Notes: generated by a model from the sequence alone, not told the origin. Shown: positions 1-22,987, counted from the stretch's first letter. The stretch: DNA of 64,000 nucleotides from Xestospongia muta (GCA_963693285.1 OY848930.1:4836001-4900000), one strand, 5' to 3'. Made by a program: numbers and translations.

Positions 1-2
1 AG

Positions 3-449
3 TCGATCATGCACAGAGCTCAAATGATACCAGAAAACTTTCATCATCAAATTCGAAAATCTCCTGGAATAGATTCATCTCCTCCACAATACAACCATAT
101 TGAACATTTACTAAAACCCAATCTGTCTTTAGATCCCTATGGAAAACTTACCACAAATGCCATGAGGTTAGCTCAAGTCCACATCCAACCTGACTATGAG
201 AAACTCCTACATGGAAATCACACCTTACAACATTCTAAGACCGTACCATCAATGCACACACCACATTGTAACTATGTCACGATACAACACGAAGAAGAAT
301 CTCCTATATATTCTAACTTGCAACTGACCAAGAAAGAGGAAGAAGAACAAACCACAAAAACGTCATCTGATGATTTGTCCAGCAACAACAACGATGAATC
401 GATTCCTCCACCTCTACCTCCAAGGCTGACCAAAATGACCTCAATATAA
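3..449 (+). CDS. 3' end of Tyr/Pro-rich adaptor-like protein (partial)
   Basis: The reading frame is open from the left edge of the window to a TAA at 447-449, so this is the C-terminal exon of a gene that starts outside. About 147 residues are visible. They are rich in short tyrosine motifs (YNHI, YGKL, YEKL, YVTI, YSNL) and end in a class II SH3-ligand-like PPPLPPRL just before the stop. This is the same composition as the tails of the two Dok-like genes that follow, so a third member of that docking-protein cluster is plausible, but no PH or PTB domain is in view and the family is not proven. The gene is convergent with the Dok-like gene at 1441-5113. Confidence 0.55.
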   Translation, partial: SIMHRAQMIPENFHHQIRKSPGIDSSPPQYNHIEHLLKPNLSLDPYGKLTTNAMRLAQVHIQPDYEKLLHGNHTLQHSKTVPSMHTPHCNYVTIQHEEESPIYSNLQLTKKEEEEQTTKTSSDDLSSNNNDESIPPPLPPRLTKMTSI

Positions 450-580
450 TCATAAAGTAATAATCATAACAATTATTGTAATATATTGTTGTTGTTTGTA
501 TCGTTTTTGCCTTTTTTAAGTTTTGTAAATAATATTTGTTGGTAAGCAAATACATACACACAAATACACACAGACGTACT

Positions 581-624
<44 letters not shown>

Positions 625-1440
625 TAACACTATTTCATTTACTTGTTAATAATTACTGATAATTATATATACAATATAATAGACGCACTACGTATATACA
701 CACACATATGCACACACACACTTTAACACTACACGTATTTCATTTATTTGTTAATAATTACTGATAAATATATATATAATATAATTAATTATATATTTAT
801 TTTTAATTGCCGACTTCAGTTATCACTCATTGTATTAATTGCTGATAATAATTTCAATTATATTGTTTTGTATATAATAATTATGTTTTTGTCTTAAATA
901 AATTTTTTTAAAATCTTTAAAAATGTTTCATACTTTTTGATGGATTGAAGAAAATCTAACACAAAAATTTAATATAACTTTGAAGGATTCAGCATTAAAT
1001 GTGAAAGGCAAGATGAAGCAATGTTACACACCATCTTAAAAATTGAATTCAATTAACTGGGTAGAAAAAATTAATAAATTATAACAAGTTTTAATTTCTT
1101 AATTAACCTGCATAACCTTGCAGAATTTGCATGGTGAAAAATTACAAAACCCATCAATAATTGCATATAGCAAATTTAGTTAATATATATTTGTCAGTGC
1201 ATTTTAATAAAATTAAATTTGCTGTACTAAATTAAAGAATGAACTCTAAAGTGATAGCAATGTAATCATTACAGATAATACAACAAACAACATGAAAATC
1301 AGAGATGACTTGAAATCACATCTATCACACATAACATTATAGCCAATAACAGGCTCAAACCAAAACACGAAGCTGAGGTATGAGTCTAAACAACAAACAA
1401 AACAAAAATAAAATTATGTTAGTGAACAAAATTTAATTGA
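450..1440. other. AT-rich intergenic region between convergent genes
   Basis: No gene is seen. It holds a (CA)n tract at about 585-621 and an imperfect tandem duplication: the sequence beginning ctttaacactatttcattta at about 622 recurs at about 720. An AATAAA hexamer near 896-901 may serve as poly(A) signal of the gene ending at 449. Confidence 0.6.
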
Positions 1441-5113
<3,673 letters not shown>

Positions 5114-5443
5114 GGCTGATTCGACGTAAGCGATAAATTAACAATAATTACTTGCGCGTATAGATGGAGGACTCGCTGTAGTTTTAAACGGTGTCTAAGA
5201 GTATTAATGAGAGTATAAACAGTAGCAACGCACTTCATTCAACTTGATCTTCTCACAGCAAATAGCCAAGTCGTCCTCAACTTTTAATATGGTAAACTGT
5301 ACCTGTTTATTCAAGAGAGGCGTAACCTTTGTTTTACGTAACACGACGTCTCATAGTTCGAGCCACGCCTTCGCAATTTTGCATCCTCAAACAAAAAGCC
5401 GAAACCACTTCTTCTGATTGCAGGACTTACCAGATCAACGACT
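5114..5443. promoter_or_regulatory. Shared upstream region of two divergent Dok-like genes
   Basis: 330 bp separate the start codons of the two head-to-head Dok-like genes. No TATA box or known factor motif is convincing. Both 5'UTRs must lie here, so it probably acts as a bidirectional promoter. Confidence 0.55.
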
Positions 5444-8400
5444 ATGAGCGGCTCACCTGTAGATGTAGATGTAGTCATACGTGGCTACTTAAGGTACAAG
5501 ATAACCTTTCCCAATCATACTAATGCGGTGAGTACTTACCACTAATTTAAAAGAAAATTAAAATCTTTAATATTTTTTGAAACAAAGGATTTAGTTATTG
5601 TTGTGTTTTACATTTACAGATTAAATCTTTTAAAGACTATTGGTTTATTTTTCGTACTGGTGTTGATGTATTTGGTAGAGTATTGGAGTGTTACACAAGT
5701 GAGAAGGAATCTAAGAGAAACAATGTAAAGGATCGCATTCTACTAAATAACATTACTTCTGTTACAAAATTGGATTCCAGTAAACAATTCTGTCTTTATT
5801 CAAACGATGGAACAGTTCATACGTTTGAAGCTTCTTCTGCATTTGAATGTGGAGAGTGGGTGTTCAGTCTAAATGCTGTGCTTTTCGGGAAAGGACCTGA
5901 TGGAAGTAAGTTGGAAATAATATTACATACCACGTAGATATATAACGAATGTTATTGTACATTTGAAAAAGCCATTAGAATTAATGAATGTGAATGTTTT
6001 GAAACGAAATGCATATCAATTTTGTTGCAATAATATTTATAGTAACGGTAATAGATAATATAGATAAGGAGAGATTAAATCTTCTTTAATTAAACTTCTG
6101 TTTGTATTCACCCTGTATTTAAACAACATAGAATAAGATATTACTGGACAATTTAGACATTTAAACTCATGACTTATCCTCACATGCACACATGATCACA
6201 TGCCTTTGTGGGTTAAAGTTGATGATTCTACTATACATTTAAACCTACTGTTGCCAAGATTGCTTCCTCTTGTATCATTTACATTGCTTCTTCTTGTAAC
6301 AATAATATCTATTTAAGGATGTTGTCTCAAGGTCATATTGCTGCAAGGAAGTCGGAGAAATTGTTGGTTCAACATGACAGTTAGAATGAAAGTATTAATT
6401 GAGTTAGAACTGGTAGGCAAAAGCTCATTAGATTTTAAGTGTTTTATGATTAAATTTGTTAACAAAATTAGTTAGTGAAATGTAAATAAGATATTTGATA
6501 ACTGTATATGGCAACATACTATATATAGAGATGGTGTGGTCTTGAAGTGTGACGACATAAAGTTGAGAATAGCATACTTGAATTATATTAATACCTTAAA
6601 GAATTAGCTACATATGGTATGCAAGAATGTCTTGTCATTCAATGATACCTTTATGGGTATATTATGAGTTGAGCAGCTTTTAATTCTTTCGCATATCTGA
6701 TAGCCCATTGAAGTAAATATTGATAAATTAACCATTTAACAATGATTGACATTGAAAGAGGGGTAACAGGCAAAAGAAGTGAGTACACACGGCATCTAGG
6801 CACTAACTCACTCTTTCATATGCCACCTGGTCAGATAGAATTATTCTTTTAAAGGTGGACTGGGTCACAGGGGACCAACTTCCACAAGTAACTATTATTG
6901 TTATTGTAACCACTGTGTGTTATGTTTATAGATGTTTTATTGATTATAAATTACTTTCAATCACCAAATCAAACATTGTACTCCTTATTCACTCCGTCAT
7001 CACAACAATTACCTTACAATATCTGGACATACACGCTCATAACACTATGGCTATAATAGTATCTTAAATTAGTCTACACTCTATATAAACTAAACTGCCT
7101 TATAAGGATAGTTACTACCATAACTTTCATGTGCTATAGTACTGACAAATGTGGAGGAGAGAATGGAAAGACTGTATATTCCAGACACCTTAAAATAACT
7201 GTCCCTTTTTAAATTATAGAACTATATGACAACATAACAGCATAAACCTCTATATCAAATCCCCTCTCTCTCTAATTCATTGCTTATACAATGCTGTATA
7301 ATAAGGTTTATTACAGCAGATACAATGTTATCATACAATTCTCTTGATAATAACAATTTTCTTTAGAAAATACATCGTTGAACCTCTCATTAAAGGAAGA
7401 TCCTTTTTAGTAATGCGTTAAGTAATAGCATTTCCTTTTTGTAGAGATGTCTTTATAAAATGGAGTAAAGACTACAAATGTCCTTATTTTAGTCTCATCT
7501 TTATAAAGAGAGGTTTAATTTAACTTTCCTTGTGTGATCAGTTGTAAATTAATCACTTTTCACATAGTCATCAGCATTACATGCATACATACCCTAATTG
7601 TATTATATTTACAAATGTACATGTACATACATGTACATGTACATGTATATTTACATGTACATGTAAGGGAAGAAGCTACAGAATAACTCATAGTAAAATA
7701 TGTAGCTATATTAATCACGTACTGGTCATATTTTTTGGCAGCACTTATACTCCATATATCTAGTTAGTGTGTGTATACCAGAACTACTATCAACTCTAAT
7801 TGGAGTTGCTGTTCGAACCAGTTACAAATACTACTTTATATTGTTTATTGTTTTGGCTTCAGCAATGATAACTTGGCATATCAACTTGTATTTGTAAATG
7901 ACAACATTGTGTTGTATTACGTTATGTGGTTTTGTTATACATGTACATGTAGTGTAAAATTAAGAGCTGGTCAGGTCATGACCCTTTCAAGTTAATTCAT
8001 CTATATGACTGCCATATCTCAATTGTACAGAGAATATTGTCCAGTTTGCAATAGAAGTGTGGAGTTGTCCTATGTTTCGGTACTCTGGTCCAGGAGTGCT
8101 AGAGATTCGTCACGATCTTATGATTGTGTGGAGTGAGGGAGAAAGAAATGAAATAGTTCGATGGCAGTTGGGACATATTCGTTCATTTAAAGCTAAGCTT
8201 AATCAGCTTCAAATTATTGCTGGAAGGTAATAAGATATGAATTAATATAAATCTATATGTATATAAATAATATATACTGAATCTGTTGTCTGTTTTGATG
8301 AGTAAAAGATACATCCTAACAGTTTATTTTTCACAATTGATGTTTACAGCATAGCTTATTGGTGTTACATGATATTATTATGTTACCATACAATTATATA

Positions 8401-10327
8401 TGAACATGTTTCCCCCTTTAAAAAACAACATATCTAGTTCCTATTGAGTCAAATCATTTGACAGTTTAAACTTTCTTATTCTTTTCAGCCGTAGTTCAAC
8501 TGGCGAAGGTATATTTGTTTTCGGAACACAGGAGAGTGTGTTGATCACACACACATTAGAAACTGTCATCAATCTCTTGGCACAAAGGAAGCAAGGAATG
8601 AAAGGACCCTCACCTCAGGTTATTATCTATTGACACATGTCTATCCACTATCTATTTATTATAACATTGTTTTATTTAATCTACAGTTAAAAAGACGGGG
8701 TCCACCTCCTCCAATCCCTCCTCCCTATCAACCTATAAAAATCAACCAAACACTCGTACGAGGAAGGACTGATACCCATGATCTCATTCCAGGGTTCACT
8801 GATGTCCCTGGTATTAGAGGGCCTGAAAAATCACTTTCTCCGGTTGGTAAAATCCCTCACTATCTTGCCAATTATGAAGTCGTTGACGCACCTACATTTC
8901 AAGAAAATGTTGGTTCCAAAAGTACTAAAACAAGAGTTGGAAATTCTGACCAGGATATCAATAACGCTCACTACTCTCTCCTTAGAGCTGTGCCCTCCCA
9001 ACAATTATCCCGCAGTACATCGTACAACACTGTAGGAAACACTACATCAAAAGTACATGACATATACTCCGATAACTCTCTGACTTATGATAAACTAGAG
9101 ACACTGGGTTTGCCAGCTCCTTCTCCCATACCCCAGTCAAAATCTCAAAATCAACTGTCAACAGATCGAAATTCAGACTACAATTATGTTGACACAGTCC
9201 CTAAACTGCTACCATTACCTCTGACATCTAATGATAAACCTGACCTACTATCTAGTGTTGAATTTGGAGTAGTCCGGCATTTGAATTCTCCACAACAAAG
9301 TCGGAAAAACTTAAAAGATAGTATCAATGAGATGGGTGTCCTACAAGGTTCATCCGATGAAAGTGTTGAAATATATTCAACGATAAAAGATGAAGATGAT
9401 ACACAATACGCATTTTTGAAACCTGTAAATGATCCTTCTATTGAACTGCCTGGAGGAATGTATAATTCGCTAAATTTTAACGACACCACACCTGGAGACA
9501 GCAGCTGTAATCAAAGAATGACTGGGATGGGTCCTGGACGAGATATCCACTCACCACTACCGCCACCATGTTCTAAACAAACTAGTGTACCACCACCTGT
9601 ACCACCCTACTCTGGAACTCTTCTTGCTGTAACTGAGAAAGACATAGAGATCATGTACGCCGATACTAGTCCAGTTTTAATACGTAAAAAATTACCGCCA
9701 GCACCTGATATTTCACCACGAGTTTCTCCAATTGGAGTAACAAGAGTGACTGAAACAAACGATGACTACAATCATGTACAACATATTATTAATGCAACAG
9801 GCTCACCACCATCTTCATATAACATCCCCGATGATTATGATGAAGTTGATTTTGACAAGCCACAGCATCATTTCATTGAAACAAAAAATACCTCAGGTGG
9901 TTACTCAAAGTTCAATCGTTCACAAATTGATAGCCATGTACGACCACAACAATTACCCTCGGACACTTACAGTTCTCTGTCCTCTCAACACAATAATGGT
10001 ACCACTCCTGATATATACAATGTATTAGACAGGGTTGTACCTGTTAGCCGTAAGACCTCGGCACCTTTACCTTCACCACTCTTTGATGACGACTATTCTG
10101 AGGTCCCTAATGCCCTAACTAACCCTGATCCTGATATCCAAATACCTAATAATACGATATCTGTTCAAAGTGAGTGGAAACCCTTTGTCCCCCCTAGGGG
10201 TAACAAAGCTAAGTTACAACAAGCTAAGTCTTACGATGATTACGCAACACCACCAGATGATGATGTGATAACACCAGTAAGACCACCCGTCCCTCCAAAG
10301 CCTAAACCTAGACCAATTAAATCATGA
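5444..10327 (+). CDS. Dok-like docking protein (PH + IRS-type PTB + long phosphotyrosine/PxxP tail), paralog 2
   Basis: Five exons (5444-5527, 5620-5905, 8031-8226, 8489-8618, 8687-10327) join in frame to 778 residues. An N-terminal PH domain covers about residues 10-120 (VVIRGYLR, DYWFIFR, ECGEWVFSLNAV). The IRS/PTB domain covers about 125-230 (GVLEIRHDLMIVW, EIVRWQLGHIRSF, IIAGR, GIFVFGTQES). The 546-residue last exon is a disordered tail with some fifteen Tyr motifs (YSLL, YNTV, YDKL, YSTI, YAFL, YNSL, YNHV, YDEV, YSSL, YNVL, YSEV, YATP) and several SH3-ligand stretches (PPPPIPPP, PPPVPPY, RPPVPPKPKPRP). It is probably a membrane-recruited scaffold for SH2/SH3 proteins downstream of tyrosine kinases. 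The 2.1-kb intron 5906-8030 is the longest here and holds nothing recognisable apart from ACATGT repeats near 7615-7665. Confidence 0.87.
7612..7668. repeat. Palindromic ACATGT/TACATG simple repeat
   Basis: Overlapping acatgtacatgtac units, each self-complementary, in the large intron of the Dok-like gene. Similar stretches occur near 7940, 11480-11555, 52520, 53555 and 62930-63030. Confidence 0.85.
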
Positions 10328-10408
10328 CATCTTAATTAATTAAATAATTATTATTATAGTCGTTAATTATGATAATTATTGTTTGTGTGTTGGATAGCTA
10401 TTTTTAGC

Positions 10409-10414
10409 AATAAA
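10409..10414 (+). terminator. Poly(A) signal AATAAA of the Dok-like gene
   Basis: AATAAA 82 bp after the stop codon, in AT-rich sequence before the convergent NUP93 gene, whose stop is at 10586. Confidence 0.5.
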
Positions 10415-10585
10415 TTGACTAACTCTCGAATAATGACTTGCCAAAACTAACCAGTAAGTCAGCATGTCTCAATTTAACAGTTCATTGAGTTTTCAAGCAA
10501 TTACTCCTAACAATAGCATTATTATTACCATGGTAACAAAAGGATGCAAAAGACAATTAGAATTTTAATAACTATTAATAATTAA

Positions 10586-15320
<4,735 letters not shown>

Positions 15321-15657
15321 AGTCACCAACCGGGCTGCTTTAAAATCATTAACCACACCCACTTAATTATTAATTATTGAGGGTGTGGCTCAATGTCTGT
15401 GCAATAATCCCTTTTAATATGTGCGTAGAATTTCTTTAATCTTTTTAATTTTTTTTCGTACTCTATATACTGAATATTGAGAGCGAACAGTACTAGAATC
15501 CATATATAAAAAATATAAGCAATTAAATAATAAATAAATAAGACTCATAAACATAATATCTAGTTATAAAATGTTTATTACCAGTAGGATCAAGCTCTCA
15601 TTAACGTTTCTAACACTCTGCTCTCTTCTGCCATAACACCAAAATATATTAACATTT

Positions 15658-18600
15658 TTAACCAAGTAATTGACAACCATGATTTAAAAGACCACCACCT
15701 GAAATAAATGAATCTATACGTATCTCATTTAAGATCTATATAAAACCTACCATATTCTAAAGTCATAACTTCTGAGGCCAATCCAGGTCTTAATGGAATA
15801 ACTCCAGGATTGAGATTTATGAATAGAACAATAATGATAACCTTCTATTGCTCTGAGGAAGGGAAGGAGGTAGTAAGAGATGGAGTGAGACAGAGATAGA
15901 GTGAGACAGAGATTAAAGTAGTGAGAAAGAAGGAAGAATATAATCGAGAGAGCACAATTATATATATATCATTTAACATACACTCTTGCCATAATATTGA
16001 ATCTGTTTACTGGAGTACCTAATTCTCGATTAATACTGCGTAACAAATTTAAGTTCCTAAATAAATGTATCATTTCTAATTTGGACAGAATATCTATCTA
16101 AATTTAAATTCTTTACCTAAATACAAGCATCATTGAGGAGGGTAAAGTACGCAGTATTGATATCACATCCTCCATACGATTATAAAATGTATCTTTCACT
16201 TTAAGTACATCATGACGAGTGAGTGTAGCCGAATTAAACATTTTACGATGAGTCTCTAATGTACGACCAGTAACTATTAATGCGAATAGCTCATGATCTA
16301 GAGAGATAGATAAACTGATAAAGGATGAACAAAAAAATAGATGGACAGATAGATGGATGATGGATGAATGGAAGATTGATTTGTAGCAACCTTCTACTCC
16401 CAGTTGTTCACAATAATGTTTTAAACTTTGTAAATCATGTTGAATTGTTGACTTCCATACACCACAGAATGCAAGTCTAGTTCTGAGACAATTGTTAGTA
16501 ATATAAGATATTATCATCACAATAGCCTTACTCTTCCTTTAATGGAGCATATAGGCCATGATCTAACAAACAAACTTGTACGCCAGTCAGAGGAGACTTA
16601 CGAACTAGAACTGGAGAGAGAGAGAGAGAGAGTTCTACAAGATCAAATGATTTTTATTTACCATTTCCAGGATGAGGATCACCATGAACAAAACCAGTAA
16701 AAAACAGTTGATAAGAAAAGGCCTTTGTAATTTTTTCCGCTACTTCAGCTAATGGTAAACCCCTCTCTTTAAGAGAAGAAATATCTGTTGCTTGACAACC
16801 ATCTATCCATTCTGTAGTAAGTACTCTCTGCATGAAAGAATTCATCCATTTATTAGTTTATTTATCTATCTATCTGTCCATTATATATCATCTGTCCATT
16901 ATATCATCTGTCCATTGTATATCATCTGTCCATTAACATACTTTGCTTGTACATTTCCAGTAAACTTGTGGGACATGTACAAATGGAAGATGACTTAATT
17001 GTCGAGCACATCGTTCTTGATTAATACCTTCATGTTCAAAATCTAACTCTTTTAACAAAGTCTCTTTGAGTTCCTTAAGAAAAGAATAACAAGTTATTAA
17101 TAGACATAACAAGTTATTAGTAGACATGACAAGTTATTAATAGACATAATTAGTGGATATAGCAAATTATTAATAGACATAACAAATTATTAATAGACAT
17201 AACAAGTTATTAATAGACATAACAAGTTATTAATAAACATTAAGTTATTAATAAACATAATAAGCTATTAATAGACATAACAAGTTATTGATAGACATAA
17301 CAAGTTATTAGCAGACATAACAAGTTATTAATAGACATAATTAGTGGATATAGCAAATTATTAATAGACATAACAAATTATTAATAGACATAACAAGTTA
17401 TTAATAGACATAACAAGTTATTAATAAACATTAAGTTATTAATAAACATAATAAGCTATTAATAGACATAACAAGTTATTGATAGACATAACAAGTTATT
17501 AGCAGACATAACAAGTTATTAATAGACATAATTAGTGGATATAGCAAATTATTAATAGACATAACAAATTATTAATAGACATAGCAAATTATTAATAGAC
17601 ATAACAAGTTATTAATAGACAAAACAAGTTATTAATAGACATAACAAGTTATTAATAGACATATCAAGTTATTAATAGACATATCAAGTTATTAATAGAC
17701 ATAACAAGTTATTAATAGACATAATGAGTTAATAATAGACATATCTAAATTAGGAGTAAACATTGGTTGTATCTAGAGTAACAAATTACACCAAAAATTA
17801 CTCTCATCCATGTGGTGAAATTCTAACTAGTAGGAGGAGCCCCTGTTATTACAACTAATTATTATATAGGTGTTTACATTATACAAGTGTGTATGTTTGA
17901 TGGAGCTCTGAATTGGGTGGAGCTTATACTTACATCAAGTACCCACGAGAAAGTAAACCTGGGATGCATCCAAGCTATGAGTCGTAACAAGATCTTTATC
18001 GTCCAAATATCGCCATCATATCGATCTCTCAAGTCAATATATTGGACTTTTACAGCCACTGGTTCTCCCTCGGCAGTTTTAGCTTTATAAACTTGGGCCA
18101 AGCTTGCTGCAGCTACAGGTTGTCTGTTAAATTCAGTGAATATATCATTAGGAGTTTGTTGAAAGTCTTCCTTGAAAAGCATATCTAACTGTTTATGGGT
18201 GTGGCTTAAAGGGGAGTGGTCACATAGATATTGGACTTACTTCTTTCTCCTCTCGTACTAGGACCTAAAAAGGTATTATAACTTTGATAAATGGATTAAT
18301 AAAATAAAATGGACTCATGGATATCACTTAAAAGAATATGTAGGTGATTAAATGAATAGATGAAAATAAATGGTATATACCTTATTAAGTAATACTTTCA
18401 ACGTATCAATATACTGACGTGGGAGAATTTGGTTAAAGGATCCTAAACCTTGTCCCAATTTGATGTACAATCCACCATTTGCCATAGCTCCTGCAACGAT
18501 GCGATCAGCTGCACGCTGATGACAGGGTCCAACTATTTCATCGTAATCTGGGCTATCCTGACATAGTGAGAGGTGTGGCTAGTCAATCTTTACAAGTCAA

Positions 18601-18912
18601 CAAAAACTTACATCGTCAACTCCTCGTAATGTCCACCAGTAGTCACAAGAAATAGTAATACCAACAGTTGCAGATCTGAAATTGCAAATAAGTACAAAAA
18701 GTATTTTTCAAAGTTCATTGTACTACAATTGGTACCTCAGAAATCGATTTATGCCGCCTAAATGGACTCGTATCTTTCTCCTCGCGATATTGTCCGATTT
18801 CCAATAATACGCGGCACTTCCAGTCCCTGATAGCAACAGCAGACCTCCCAGGACTCTTCTTAATCGCATATTGTATGCAGAAAAGTTTTCCTGCAAACAA
18901 TGCCTTCCTCAT
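15658..18912 (-). CDS. ADCK5: aarF domain-containing kinase 5-like (UbiB/ABC1 family)
   Basis: Minus-strand multi-exon gene with first exon 18736-18912 and stop at 15658-15660. UbiB-family motifs in order: [12 protein letters not shown] (the KxGQ motif), [12 protein letters not shown] (Ala-rich nucleotide loop), PVAVKVQY with the catalytic-site lysine, [28 protein letters not shown] (catalytic loop) and [10 protein letters not shown] (metal-binding Asp). The downstream [26 protein letters not shown] and [12 protein letters not shown] segments match ADCK5 better than ADCK1 or ADCK2. The N-terminus, with a basic stretch and a hydrophobic patch, fits a mitochondrial protein; the family is tied to coenzyme Q and lipid metabolism, though the ADCK5 substrate is unknown. 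The final residues end in an NHGCQLLG segment. Introns include a 20-bp tandem array. It is divergent with GMPR at 69 bp. Confidence 0.88.
17085..17745. repeat. 20-bp tandem repeat with 191-bp higher-order period
   Basis: Unit ataacaagttattaatagac, more than 30 imperfect copies, in an ADCK5 intron. The marker tagtggatat occurs at 17151, 17342 and 17533, that is at exact 191-bp spacing, showing duplication of a block of variant units. Confidence 0.95.
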
Positions 18913-18981
18913 AAAGGGTTAAATATTATTAGTGGGTGGAGCGAACATAACAGCTGCGAAATCCACCCTACGTTAGAAGAC
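18913..18981. promoter_or_regulatory. 69-bp gap between ADCK5 and GMPR start codons
   Basis: Only 69 bp separate the two start codons, so both 5'UTRs and a bidirectional core promoter must fit or overlap here. No TATA box is evident. Confidence 0.65.
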
Positions 18982-20630
<1,649 letters not shown>

Positions 20631-20780
20631 CCTCTAACCAACTTCATAATTATCTCTTATAAGAAAAGATTATTTATGAAATAGGGGGTGGGGATGTACA
20701 CGGAATTTTGTTATCCGGACGTGGGCGGAGATGCCACGTGTATAGAAAGGGTTGTGCTATATTGTATACAGGCTAAAGCA

Positions 20781-21419
20781 ATGGAGTGTCTTATTGGAAT
20801 AAGATGTGACGAATTTGTACTTTTAGCTCATGATAATTCAGCTGGAAGGAGTGTTCTAGTGATGAAACAAAATCAAGACAAAATATTCAAACTAGACGAG
20901 AAGCTGGCAATGGTTGTATGTGGCGACACTGGTGATACCGTCTACTTTGGAGAGTTCATACAGAAAAATCTTGCCTATTATCGTATTAGAAATGGTTATG
21001 CTCTTTCTCCTAGTGCAGCTGCCAGTTTTACTCGTCACGAAATGGCCAAGAGATTACGACAGGCACCTAGTCTCGTTAACCTCATAATAGGAGGGCATGA
21101 CCCTAAAACCAACAAATGTTCCCTTTATTTTATGGACTATTTGGGAACATTAGCAAGTGTTGAGTACACTGCTCATGGCTACGGTTCATACTTTTCTCTC
21201 AGTGTACTTGATCGCTATCATCGCTCAGATATGACAAAAGAAGAAGCTGAAGATTTGCTATTGAAGTGTGTCTTGGAGATCCAGAAACGTTTAGTAATAA
21301 ATCTTCCTTCGTTCAGTTTTTATTTTGTAGATGAATTGGGAATTTCAGAGAAGAAAGTGATAAACACAGAAGTAGCAAAAGTAGAAGAGGAAGAGATGGA
21401 ACAAGCCGTGTTTGCTTGA
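20781..21419 (+). CDS. PSMB2: Proteasome subunit beta type-2
   Basis: A single-exon gene of 212 residues, starting at MECLIGI; the in-frame ATG at 20688 would add 31 unlikely residues. Family features: FKLDEKLAMVVCGDTGDT, EFIQKNLAYYRIRNGYALSP, AAASFTRHEMAK, LYFMDYLGTL, AHGYGSYFSLSVLDRYH and the C-terminal LPSFSFYFVDELGI. Beta-2-type (beta4 in the 20S ring) subunits lack the N-terminal catalytic Thr and are structural, as here. It lies 150 bp after GMPR on the same strand. It has no introns, whereas most neighbours have many. Confidence 0.96.
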   Translation: MECLIGIRCDEFVLLAHDNSAGRSVLVMKQNQDKIFKLDEKLAMVVCGDTGDTVYFGEFIQKNLAYYRIRNGYALSPSAAASFTRHEMAKRLRQAPSLVNLIIGGHDPKTNKCSLYFMDYLGTLASVEYTAHGYGSYFSLSVLDRYHRSDMTKEEAEDLLLKCVLEIQKRLVINLPSFSFYFVDELGISEKKVINTEVAKVEEEEMEQAVFA

Positions 21420-21437
21420 CACATTTTAACTTTAATT

Positions 21438-21443
21438 AATAAA
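21438..21443 (+). terminator. Poly(A) signal AATAAA of PSMB2
   Basis: AATAAA 19 bp after the PSMB2 stop codon. Confidence 0.6.
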
Positions 21444-21658
21444 ACATCAGTTTAGTAAAAAAATGAACATTGATGTTGAGTGTTATATTAATAAGAGAAA
21501 TATCAAATTATCGTGATAGTTCATCATGGGTAATTATTATGAGACAGTGTCTAGACACTTCTTTGGGAAAAGAGTTGTTTTCATACAGGTCCTGTTTAGA
21601 CAGGAAGTTTACTATATAAAAGTGATATCACAGGGTTTTGTTGTAAAGTTGATTCTAA

Positions 21659-22267
21659 ATGGAAGGATTTGCTGGAGAACAACAAGTAGATGCTCGAGGA
21701 GAACCAATTCTTTATGAAGCCACCTGCTCAACTGAGGAATACTCACGTTATTTGCAAAAACGTGAATTCTGTGCTATTTTAGAGATCTATTTTCTTATTT
21801 GCTTGGCCTTAATTTTAATCGTCATCTTACCACTATTGCTCCTGCCTTTAGTGCTCTGTCTCTGTAGACAAAGAACCAAGTCAGTAGCTGAAAAAAGACT
21901 CAAAAAATGGCGTCTTTATGTTACCAATAAAAACATATACTATTCCTATTTTCTTACTGGCTACAATAATTGGGTCCGAGGTACCATCACCTACGGTGTT
22001 CCTCTAGCTAGTATTGGATCAATACAAATCAAAGAAACTGGCTGTCTCTGTTGTTACACCTGTTGCACAGACAACTTGCCTGTAGTTGAAGTTGTAATGA
22101 AAAGGGGACAATATGCTAGACCAGTTGATAGGCCTCATATCCAACATGCAGGTACGAGTGAAGTAGACCTTTCCAGATCAGTTCTACTAATAACTGGTGT
22201 TGCTAATCCAGAGAGTTTCATCGATATTGTTCAAGGACAAATGATGAAGTTGAGTTATAATTATTAG
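21659..22267 (+). CDS. Small membrane protein with PH-like domain, type I, intact copy
   Basis: 202 residues, no introns. I do not recognise a named family. An N-terminal region of about 36 residues (VDARGEPILYEATC, TEEYSRYL) leads into one long hydrophobic stretch, about residues 41-69, interrupted by Pro and ending in CLCRQR; it could form a membrane hairpin. The rest resembles a bacterial-type PH (DUF304-like) fold: KKWRLYVTNKNIYYSY, VPLASIGSIQI, VVEVVMKRG and a last helix NPESFIDIVQGQMMKL. A Cys-rich loop (CLCCYTCC) sits between strands. Function unknown; membrane association is inferred. This is the founder or best-preserved copy of type I; four decayed copies follow downstream, each after a type II gene. 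Confidence 0.75.
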   Translation: MEGFAGEQQVDARGEPILYEATCSTEEYSRYLQKREFCAILEIYFLICLALILIVILPLLLLPLVLCLCRQRTKSVAEKRLKKWRLYVTNKNIYYSYFLTGYNNWVRGTITYGVPLASIGSIQIKETGCLCCYTCCTDNLPVVEVVMKRGQYARPVDRPHIQHAGTSEVDLSRSVLLITGVANPESFIDIVQGQMMKLSYNY

Positions 22268-22987
22268 TTGAGAACACTCAGAACAGTTCCTTTTGTCTTT
22301 TTTTCAAGTCATTACACCCAAAAAAATTATTTTTTCAATAATATTTTACAGTTTTAGCCCAATTTTGAATAAGAAACTCTTGTTATTAACAGCTAGACTA
22401 TTACCAGTCATAATAATCAGACATCTCTGTACTATATAGTACTATTTATAGTACTACCGATATATAGTACTATAGTACGGAATAGATATTGTTGTGTAAT
22501 TGGTATAATTATTTCTACTCAAGTATTAAATAATGATTGTATAATTTATCATGTTAAATATCGTTATTATTTTATTATAATAATATGACAACTTGGTAAT
22601 TATTTGTCCCAAATATATGCTTGTATATATAGCTAGAAATTGTACTCACTATATAAGGATAATAACAGTAAAGATAATAGCTTTAATTGTACTATGTCTG
22701 TATTGACTAGACAGTAGATTAGACTAGATTTATTTCCCAAATGGATGGTTAGTGATTCCACTAGAAGTAGAGTTTTCCCAACCACATGCCAGTGAAATTC
22801 CTCTGTAATTAGTTAACTTTGTACTTTGTACTACTCCCTAAAGTTTGACATCACCGTTCATACGGAAACCCATAAAATTTTAATATCACCGTTGTAATTA
22901 TTATTATCACGTGGTGCCATTTTCTTGTTACGACGCAAACAGCTTCCACGCATTAACCTTTTATCATAATCTTGTAAGCGTACCATT
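22268..22987. other. Intergenic spacer with palindromic tagtactata cluster and type II promoter
   Basis: No gene. Holds a cluster of agtactata palindromes (22435-22480), repeated downstream of each type I relic, and the upstream block of the next type II gene (about 22845-22987), conserved in other copies. Confidence 0.6.
22908..22913. promoter_or_regulatory. CACGTG E-box upstream of type II copy 2
   Basis: CACGTG in ttattatcacgtggtgccat, 75 bp before the start codon. The same motif and context sit at 25185 and 27599 before two other copies. Confidence 0.55.
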
